The notes under the pieces: generated by a model
Seen by the model: the letters and a program-made list of their open reading frames with translations, nothing else
Databases searched by the model: none
Told to the model about the DNA's origin: nothing
Translations under genes and position numbers: made by a program
In this document: positions 28,527 through 37,000 of the stretch, piece by piece
Numbering within the stretch: the first letter of the stretch is position 1
Layout of the letters: each line of letters opens with the position of its first letter
Assembly (NCBI GenBank): GCA_012959465.1
Contig: DUDC01000207.1
Location: forward strand, 26,307-90,306
DNA length: 64,000 nucleotides
Reading direction: 5' to 3'
Origin: Planctomycetaceae bacterium
Lineage (GTDB): Bacteria; Planctomycetota; Planctomycetia; Pirellulales; Pirellulaceae

Positions 28527-29983
28527 TCACATCGATCGGTTGTATCGATCGACCAACGTCTTCCCGGCTTTTACGCTGCGGTAGCGCGGAGCACGCCGGT
28601 CACCGTTGTTCTGCAATTCGCAGCAACAGTGCAGGGCATAGACGTCAGCCGCAGGAAGATCGGAAGTCGTTTCGCCGATCAACGAACAGGTCACCGATCC
28701 GACCATCCCTACACCACCGCTGCATTCATGATCGTCGTAGTGGTAGGAGAACAACCAGACCTGTCGCAGGTCATCCGTCGGCGGCCAGTAAAGAACTCGA
28801 GTATCCATTAATTCGATGCGGTCAGGCGGCCTGCCATACTCGTTCGGTTGCGACAACCACTGACAGAGGTCGGCAGTCGCCAGGAAATCGGGATGACAAC
28901 AACCAGCGGGAACGGCGTCTACCCATCCCAAAAAGCGCAACGACCGCATAGCAATTCGCGAATACCGAGGATCGCTACACCAACGGATGAGTAGTTTTCG
29001 TGCTGAGAGGTTGCCGAGTCGGATCGTCGAAACGGCCGCCTCGATCTGGACGCATGGTGAATGATGGTCCAACGCTAAAGCCAGCAAGTCTCGCCCTCTC
29101 GTTTGATCCAAATACGGCAAGCTGGCAGCTACTGCGATTGCGGCTTGCAAGTGCCGCAGATGGTCCGCGTCGCGCAACCAGGCTGTCATCTGGCGGCAAC
29201 GGGCGTCCGTATCGAACGGATGCCGTTGGATGGCGCCGACAGCGGCTAAACGATTGGCACGCTGGAGGTAGGCGATCCCCAGTGTTCCGAGGAGCAGCGA
29301 GTCCTTCAGGCGATTAATCATGAACACGCTTTGAGGGTGCTCCTCATCAAACTGCTCAAGAATGACTGACCACATTGTTCGTTGAGAGGCAATTCCCAAC
29401 TGGGCCGCTCTAACGATCCGTTCAGCACCGTCACGCGTGCCGTGAATGGCGAAAACTTTGAGGATCAACAACAGATCGTCTGCGTCCAACCGTTCACACG
29501 AGAGTGCATGGTCGAAGGCGGCATACAGCAGCGGGAGGCCTTGTTCCTGCATTACGTGCATCGCTTCCTTGCAGACAATCGACTCAAATAGACCAAGCAA
29601 TACCGGGAAAGCGGCACAGGCACTGTCATCGTGGTGGTGAAACGTGCGAGCAAGGAGAACGGCAACCGTATCACAGATAATCGTCGCCTCTTCGGCCGTG
29701 CTGACGTTATCATCGCCCAATGCCAACAACTCACGAGAGCACCACCGGGCCGCATGCCGTCAGCTATGGCCTGGATCAATCGGGACGCCTCTGGTTTCAT
29801 CGCGTCGAGTTCTCCAAGGGCTCGTGGACAGTCTGGTAGATTATTCTCCTTGACTCCATCATCGTCCAGGGTGGAAATCACTCTGTCGGGTAGTTTTTCT
29901 AATTTCCGATGAATCCACCACCCGCATAACCGGTCTTCATCGTCGAATGCCGAGTAGTGTCCGCTCAATGCGGAATGTATCAT
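28527..29983 (-). pseudogene. HEAT-like hypothetical protein with an apparent frameshift
   Basis: A start at the ATG at 29983, with a GGGGAAG-like site upstream, opens a plausible protein (MIHSALSGHYSAFDDEDRL...ASRLIQAIADGM). That frame becomes Arg/Ser-rich non-protein text after about 29750. The neighbouring frame, closed by a TGA just upstream, continues as HAARWCSRELLALGDDNVS and runs sensibly to 28527. A one-base deletion (or a -1 shift) within the G/C-rich CGGCCCGGTGG near 29745-29757 would join them into a protein of about 485 residues. The C-terminal part has helical repeats like HEAT repeats (LAAVGAIQRHP, CVQIEAAVSTIRLGN). It has no known family. The start is only 43 bases from the divergent symporter start. 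The options are a real mutation, a programmed shift or a sequencing error. Confidence 0.6.
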
Positions 29984-30026
29984 GTCACTTCCCCACTTTT
30001 CTCTGTTCCACACCAAATGAAGTGCC

Positions 30027-32138
30027 ATGGGTAATCTGCTCACCAACGTCGACATCGCCATTTTCTTTTCTTCCCTGGTCGTCGTGATGCTTGTGGGCTT
30101 GTGGGCGGGCCGGAAAGAGGAGACATCCGACGACTATTACCTGGCTGGTAAATCAACGCGTTGGTGGGGAGTAGCTGGGTCGATCTTCGGATCCAACGTC
30201 TCGGCGAATCACCTCGTTGGCATGATGGGTGTCGGATTTAGTGTGGGTTTTGCACAAAGCCACTTTGAAATCAGCGCGATCGCCGGGCTGTTGATGCTCT
30301 GCTACGCTTTCTTGCCCATGTACCGCAAGCTGAATCTGTACACGCTCAGCGAGTACCTTGGCCGGCGATACGACGACAAGAGTCGAATCGCCTACGCGGC
30401 GATCATGATTATTATCATCGTCATGATTCAGATGGTTCCCGGCTTCTACATCGGGTCTCGGTCCCTGAACATCCTTCTCAAAGATGGTGATACTGCCACC
30501 GGTAAGGTAATCGTTAACCAGTCTGGCGAGGTAACCGAAATTCAACTGATGTCCACCGGAACGCAATACGTCTCGCGACCGGAAGTGCGGATTAACAGTC
30601 CCAACGTGGACGGCCAACTGATCGGAAAGGGCGCGAAAGCGACTGCCACGACCGAGGATGGACAAGTCACCACGCTGACACTTGTATCGCCAGGAAGTGG
30701 CTACGACTTCGATACCCCCCCAGTCGTTGAGATCGTCGGGGGCGCTAAATTCAGTGAGTCACTGAGTCCCGGTGACGTCGACCCGAAGATGTACATCCTC
30801 GGCATCTTGTTGATGGCCTTGGTGACAGGAACGTACACGATCGTCGGAGGGCTAAAAGCGGTCATTGTGACCGACGTGATTCAGTCGATCCTGATGCTGG
30901 TCGCCGGGGTTGGTCTTGCGTTCATTGTATTCTCGCAGCCCGAGGTGGGAGGTTGGGCGGGAATGATGGCCCAGGATGCGGCCACCGGAACGAAAGCAAA
31001 GATGCACCTCTACAATTCGTCAAGCGATCCCAACTTACCCTGGACCGGCGTTCTAACCGGGCTGATGGTCCTGCACTTTTATTACTGGGGTGCCAACCAG
31101 TTTATCGTGCAACGAGCGCTTTCTGGACGCAGTGACCGCGAGACTCGCTATGGTATTATTGTCGCCGGGTTCTTCAAGCTGCTGATCCCCTTCTTTTCGA
31201 TCGCAGCAGGTACGGCGGCGTTCTACTATTTCCAAAAACAGGGCGATGTGGTGGCCCCGGACACGGTGTTCATCACGCTACTCGGCAAATTGGTAGCCCC
31301 GATGGGGTATGGACTGGTAGGCCTTATTGCGGCCGGAATGCTGGGCGCGATTCTCTCCAGTCTTGACTCGATGATGAACTCGGCCGCCACCATCGTGACG
31401 TTTGATGTCTACAAACGTTACATCAATCCGGCCGCCTCGGAAAAGCAACTTATCCGAGTCGGACGAATCTGCATCTTCGTCGCCCTGGTTGGTGCCGCCG
31501 GACTGACAATAATGACCGCCGATCCCAATTCAAAAAGCAATTTCTTTTTGACCATCGCCGCGCACCAAGCCAAGCTGGTGGCCGGAATCGTTGTCGCTTT
31601 CCTACTAGGCATGTTCTGGGAGCGGGCAACTGCCGCTGGGGCCATTGTCTCGATTGTCGTCGGCGTATCGACATCCTATGGCTTACCGTACGTGTACGCT
31701 GCAGCCTTCGCCAACATTGACGGGATCAACGCGGTCTTTGGTGACCAGCTTAATTTCATGCACAGCGTCTTCTGCGCTGCAGTGTTCGCCTTGATCTCTC
31801 ATATTGCTGTGAGCTTGATGACGTCGGCGGATTCGAAAAAAGGCCAGTTAACGTGGGTCGGCCAGGGCATCGTCACTCGGCAGGGTCTCATTAGAATTGG
31901 CCTTGGATTGCTAGCCACGATCGGCATCTGTACCGTCCTGGCCATACTGATGGTGTACTTCCAATTGAGCCCGCTCATTGCCGCCCTCATTGGCGGAATT
32001 TGGACCTGGGTCATTTTCTGGGCAGGGTTGGTCTTAGGTGACAAGAAGGGCCTGGATGTACCCCTTCTGCTCCACGACCGTTTCTGGGCAGGGCTATTGG
32101 CGGGCGTGGCCGTCTTCATGGCATTCTACTTCTATTGA
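30027..32138 (+). CDS. Sodium:solute symporter (SSS family) with inserted beta-repeat domain
   Basis: The protein of 703 residues has the SSS core: YYLAGKSTRWWGVAGSIFGSNVSANHLVG near the N-terminus, then further helices, GTYTIVGGLKAVIVTDVIQS and the HFYYWGANQFIVQRALS motif. Members couple sugar, amino acid or other solute uptake to sodium. Between what looks like the fourth and fifth helices is a 100-residue insert (about 152-250), not part of the usual family. It holds two copies of a G-x-V-x-x-I/L...G-x-x-Y-x-x-x-P-x-V-x-I pattern (GEVTEIQLMSTGTQYVSRPEVRI and GQVTTLTLVSPGSGYDFDTPPVVEI). The start is the ATG at 30027. Substrate unknown. The insert is likely extracytoplasmic if the helices are counted correctly. 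Confidence 0.88.
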   Translation: MGNLLTNVDIAIFFSSLVVVMLVGLWAGRKEETSDDYYLAGKSTRWWGVAGSIFGSNVSANHLVGMMGVGFSVGFAQSHFEISAIAGLLMLCYAFLPMYRKLNLYTLSEYLGRRYDDKSRIAYAAIMIIIIVMIQMVPGFYIGSRSLNILLKDGDTATGKVIVNQSGEVTEIQLMSTGTQYVSRPEVRINSPNVDGQLIGKGAKATATTEDGQVTTLTLVSPGSGYDFDTPPVVEIVGGAKFSESLSPGDVDPKMYILGILLMALVTGTYTIVGGLKAVIVTDVIQSILMLVAGVGLAFIVFSQPEVGGWAGMMAQDAATGTKAKMHLYNSSSDPNLPWTGVLTGLMVLHFYYWGANQFIVQRALSGRSDRETRYGIIVAGFFKLLIPFFSIAAGTAAFYYFQKQGDVVAPDTVFITLLGKLVAPMGYGLVGLIAAGMLGAILSSLDSMMNSAATIVTFDVYKRYINPAASEKQLIRVGRICIFVALVGAAGLTIMTADPNSKSNFFLTIAAHQAKLVAGIVVAFLLGMFWERATAAGAIVSIVVGVSTSYGLPYVYAAAFANIDGINAVFGDQLNFMHSVFCAAVFALISHIAVSLMTSADSKKGQLTWVGQGIVTRQGLIRIGLGLLATIGICTVLAILMVYFQLSPLIAALIGGIWTWVIFWAGLVLGDKKGLDVPLLLHDRFWAGLLAGVAVFMAFYFY

Positions 32139-32347
32139 GCGGCAGCGTGCTTTTGGCAGCAAAGGTGGAAGGTGTGTTGCTTCGATCGAACACATCGCAA
32201 CGATCGACAATGGACCGGGATGGATGTCTAGTGTCGCTTTGAGTAGAACGTGTACGCGGTCGCAGCCGACAAGTGGTCTGCGCTGACGACATGCGATCTG
32301 AAGCGATCATTGAGGTCTGCCAGTATGTCACGGAAGGAATGCTATTG

Positions 32348-33934
32348 ATGAGCGGTTTTGATTTGGAAGTCCATGGGTTGACCGTCAAGGAAATCTCTCG
32401 CAACCTCTCGCCGTCAGAACTCTACGAAGAGGCGATCCGTTTTGAGGCGGGTACGACGATATCGGCTCGAGGTGCTCTAATCGCCTACTCTGGTGAAAAA
32501 ACGGGCCGCTCACCACGAGACAAACGCGTGGTAAAACATCCGGAATCCGAAGGCGACGTTTGGTGGGGACCCGTCAATTGCCCGCAAGACGAGGTCACTT
32601 TCGCAATCAACCGCGAACGCGCCATCGATTATCTCAACACCCGTCCCAAACTCTACTGCGTCGACTCGTTTGCCGGGTGGGATCCGGAGCACCGACTGAA
32701 GGTCCGAGTGATCTGCGCCCGACCGTATCATGCGCTGTTCATGCACAACATGCTTATTCGCCCGACCTGCGACGAATTGAAGGATTACGGCGAACCCGAT
32801 TGTGTGATCTACAATGCGGGCCGGTTCCCCGCCAACCGCTATACATCGGGGATGACGTCGAAGACCAGCGTCGATCTGAATCTGGAGCAGGGAGAGGTCG
32901 TCATTCTAGGGACGGAGTACGCTGGCGAAATGAAAAAAGCGGTCTTCACGCTCATCAATTACGTGATGCCAAAACGGGGTTCGCTTTCGATGCACTGTTC
33001 GGCAACTTGCGATATGGAAACGGAGGAAGCTGCTGTTCTGTTCGGATTATCGGGAACCGGAAAAACAACTTTGTCCGCCGACCCCAACCGCTATTTGATC
33101 GGCGATGATGAACATTGTTGGACAGACAAGGGGATCTTCAACGTGGAAGGCGGCTGTTACGCCAAAGCCGTCTACTTGACACGAGACGCAGAGCCGCAGA
33201 TTTTTGACGCATTACGTTTCGGCGCCGTTCTAGAAAACGTCGTGTACGACAGAGCCAATCGCCACGTCGATTTCCACAACACCTCGATCACGGAAAACAC
33301 TCGAGGGTCGTACCCGATCGAGTTCATCGAAAACGCCAAGATGCCGTGCGTCGCCGGACATCCCCGCCATGTTATTTTTTTAACGTGCGATGCGTTTGGC
33401 GTTCTCCCGCCCGTCAGCAGATTGACGCCTGAACAGGCCGAATACCATTTCATCAGTGGCTACACGGCTAAAGTGGCCGGAACGGAAATGGGAGTTACCG
33501 AGCCGGAAGCGACGTTTTCGCCATGTTTTGGTGGCCCTTTCTTGGTGTGGCATCCGAGTAAATACGCTTCATTGCTGGCCGACAAGATTGTTCGTCACGA
33601 TTCCCATGTATGGTTGGTCAACACGGGTTGGAACGGCGGACCCTACGGTGTTGGAAGCCGAATCAAACTCGAGCACACACGAGCGATCATTGGGGCGATC
33701 TACAGTGGAGAGCTGGCGGCAGCCAGAACGTCGAATGTCGACGTCTTCGGTCTCGCCGCGGTAGTCGAGTGCCCCGGAGTTCCAGACCACGTGCTCGACC
33801 CACGTGAAGCCTGGAGTGACACGACCGCGTACGACACCATGGCTCACGATTTGGCGGAGAAATTCGCCGAGAACTTTACAGAGTACGAAAGTGACGTTCG
33901 CAGTGAAGTTCGCGCTGCTGGTCCTCGAGTGTGA
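32348..33934 (+). CDS. pckA: Phosphoenolpyruvate carboxykinase (ATP)
   Basis: The protein of 528 residues carries out the reaction oxaloacetate + ATP to PEP + ADP + CO2, the entry to gluconeogenesis. The P-loop is GLSGTGKTT at residues 233-241, and the conserved metal/substrate pieces SGEKTGRSPRDKR, RFPANRYTSGMTS and WNGGPYGVGSRI are present. This is the ATP-using form (PckA), not the GTP form. The ATG at 32348 is chosen because GGAAGGA lies about nine bases upstream; the frame is open back to an earlier start, but residues there are not family-like. It converges with the helicase gene, and a 24-base inverted repeat lies between them. Confidence 0.95.
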   Translation: MSGFDLEVHGLTVKEISRNLSPSELYEEAIRFEAGTTISARGALIAYSGEKTGRSPRDKRVVKHPESEGDVWWGPVNCPQDEVTFAINRERAIDYLNTRPKLYCVDSFAGWDPEHRLKVRVICARPYHALFMHNMLIRPTCDELKDYGEPDCVIYNAGRFPANRYTSGMTSKTSVDLNLEQGEVVILGTEYAGEMKKAVFTLINYVMPKRGSLSMHCSATCDMETEEAAVLFGLSGTGKTTLSADPNRYLIGDDEHCWTDKGIFNVEGGCYAKAVYLTRDAEPQIFDALRFGAVLENVVYDRANRHVDFHNTSITENTRGSYPIEFIENAKMPCVAGHPRHVIFLTCDAFGVLPPVSRLTPEQAEYHFISGYTAKVAGTEMGVTEPEATFSPCFGGPFLVWHPSKYASLLADKIVRHDSHVWLVNTGWNGGPYGVGSRIKLEHTRAIIGAIYSGELAAARTSNVDVFGLAAVVECPGVPDHVLDPREAWSDTTAYDTMAHDLAEKFAENFTEYESDVRSEVRAAGPRV

Positions 33935-33941
33935 GTCGGTT

Positions 33942-34020
33942 GAGCCGAACGCGATAGCCTCGGGTATTGTGCCAATTGATCCTGCTATTTCAAAAAACCC
34001 GAGGCTACCGCCTGCGGCTC
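33942..34020. repeat. 24-base inverted repeat of the ACCCGAGGCTA family, between convergent genes
   Basis: The left arm at 33942-33965 and right arm at 33997-34020 pair at 21 of 24 positions around a 31-base loop. The core ACCCGAGGCTA recurs at 43012 and at 44435. It sits between pckA and the helicase gene and is a plausible bidirectional terminator. Confidence 0.7.
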
Positions 34021-34043
34021 AAATCCGAATGCCACACATTGGT

Positions 34044-37000
34044 CTAGCTGTCCGATTCGAGCCGAGAACGCAATTGACTGACCACGGATTCCGGTTGGTT
34101 CCACCAGTCTTTCAGTAACACCCGCTCGACATTCCAACCGAAGATCTCCAGGAGACGCGGACGTAAAATCTCTCGCTCAACGGGATCATCCAGCTGATAA
34201 CTCTGTGGGCCGTCCAGCAGGGCGCCTAACCGATAACACTGGTCCCCTTCGCGGTAGATAGCTAGGTCACAACGAAAACCGGAATGTCCGACGGCAAAAT
34301 CACAACAGAACCCCTCGCCCTGAAGTCGTTCTGCAATCTGACGAGCGGCGTGGGAAACGGGCTCGGTTGATTTGCCACTTTCTGTATCACGGCCGAGTGA
34401 AAGGCCTTGCAGGACAAGCTCAAATTGTTCTGTGTCACCCACTGAAACGGCTGCCGCATAGCGAAGGTAGCATTTGAGGCAGTAGGCGCCGTCGTTGTGA
34501 TCATTCGTGATCTTCGCATGGTCGATCGAGCTGACCAACATCATGTGATGTTTGGCTCGAGTAAACGCGACGTTCAGTCGTTTTTCCCCACCTGCTCGAT
34601 TGATCGGACCGAAATTCATCAACATTCGACCGTCTGGTCCCGGTCCGTAGCAGACGCTAAGGACGATGATGTCCCGCTCGTCCCCTTGAATATTCTCGAG
34701 GTTTTTGACTAGCAAACCAACAAACTGTCCGTCTTCTTCACGCTCCAACTCGGCGTCAAGACGCTGTCGAAATGCGTCGTCTTCGTCGGCCAGTTTCTGC
34801 AAAGCGTTTTCGATTTCATCTTGCTGAGCTTCGGAAAAGGCGATGATACCCAGCGTTTTTCCGTCGGGGTGTGAGAGGATTTCTCGCGTCAATCGGGCGA
34901 TGTAATCGGCTTCGGATCGATTGCGACGTCGTTCGTAAACTCCATTAGCAAGTTGATGAAAACTAACGGCTCTCGACAGAGCTAGTGCCGCAAACGTTGA
35001 CGCATCGTCGGCCGACTGCACATCGAGCTTCTTGGCATCCGGCAACAACAATTCTTCCTCTGGAACCGTCAATAGTCGTCCGTGGTAGAACCGCCAGTTT
35101 GAAAAACTGATGAGTAACTCGTTGCGACTACGATAGTGCCACGAGAGCATCGTCGAGGCCAAGTTACGGCTGGCGTGATTCAACAAGCTATCGGCAGACA
35201 GGCTATATTCGTGGTCCTCACCATCCTCCTCAAATGAGAGTTCATCTTCGGCGGTATCTCGATGCGACACGAAAAAACTCGTGGGCGGCAATTGCATCTC
35301 GTCTCCGACAATGATGACCTGCGGAGCACGGAAGAGAGTTGGAGCGGCCGACTCGAGGGTTACCTGACTTGCTTCGTCGAAAATGACGACGTCAAACAAC
35401 TCCGCGTCCAGCGGTAACGTATCTGCCACACTCAAGGGGCTCATCAGCCAGACAGGTTTCAGGTCACGAACAACCACTCCCGATTCGGCGGCGGCCAAGT
35501 CTCGGATGGCCTTATACCGCATCGACTTGCCGAATTCATGCTCCAGCACACGCCGACCCTTTTTGTACTGGTCTCGCAAAACGGTCTCTTCTTCACTTAA
35601 CTCACTTGCGGAACGATTCGTCAATCCGACCCGTTGCAGGAATTGGTCACGCACGCGTCCACGGATCATCGCAGCGTTGGCCAGTAGCAACTGTTGGTAG
35701 CGTTCATAGCCCCGGTTTGCCAGTTTGTCCCTTTGTTCGCCGTTGAAACGCGCAAATTCACGATCATCCAACTGCAGCTGCAGCAGCGAATTCTCCGTCA
35801 AGCGACCCTCAAGTTGCGATAGTGAATCAGGAAAAACACGAATGGTCGACTGTAGTTCTTTTGGCAGACGCGATAGTGGTTTTAGGCAGTCGAGAAAGTC
35901 GGCCAACCCGACCAACGCCGGCTCCACGTTGGCGACGCGTGAAATCAACTCGCTCACACTGAGTTTGTCCGTATCGAGCAAGAAACCCCTGCTGATCGTG
36001 TACCAACGATCGACAAGAGATGCGAACTCGTTCAGCTCCGAAAAATACTGGCCTGTGTTGTCTCGCTCGATTAGGCCCCGATGAAATTCGTCCAGCCATA
36101 GCGGAAGCTCTTTGATCGCCGCCCGCACCGTTGCAATCTCCTCATCGAGCCAGGCAAGATCTCCACTGACACCGTGCTGCTGTGACACTTGCGATCTAGC
36201 CTCTTCGACCTCATCCCCCGCGTCGTACTCAAGTAACAGCTGGTCAACCACATGCGACCAAAGTGGACGAATGTCATGCTCGCCGATCCGGTACCGACGG
36301 CTGAGTGTTCCCCTGAGCCGCCACCACGTCGGCTGAAGCCATTTCGTCCATGACATCTCCAATCGTTGTAGCTGCTGCCTTGCTATCGTCGCCGATTGCC
36401 GATCCAACCGCTCATTCCAAAAACTGTTCTGGTCTTTGAGCACCTGCAACTGTCGCTGTTTTTCTAAAACTTCGCGACGAAGGTTTTCCAATTGCTGTGA
36501 ACGGTCCGAATGTGGATCGGTCAACGCCAGATTCTCGGAACTGGCGAGCGTGCTGCACTTTTGAACGTAAGCCCGCACGGCGATCAAGTGCTCCATCGCC
36601 TGTAAAGTCTCCAGTGGAAGTTTGCTCTGTTCGCTTGATTTTTCCAGTGCCGCCAATACATCCAAGGATCTTGTGACCTGTTCAGCAATCCACTGCCGAG
36701 GTCGCGGCCTCTCCAAGATTTCAGGTGACAGGTTGGCCAATGGATGCCGCGAGAATACGGGCGACGTGTTGGACAGACTCGCCAGTACATCCATCAATCG
36801 CTGCAGGTCTTCTTTATGGCGGTGCCATTGAGAAACATCCGGTAGCGTCTCGTCAATCTCCTCGGAGCGATTCATGCCCAATTCGAGAACGCGTTCCAAC
36901 AAGCGAACCGTCGACACGTCGGAACGGTCGCCAGGCGAGACCATGACATCGCCAAACTGAATCAAGGGGTCCAACTGGTGCTGCAACGAGTCGACAGAGG

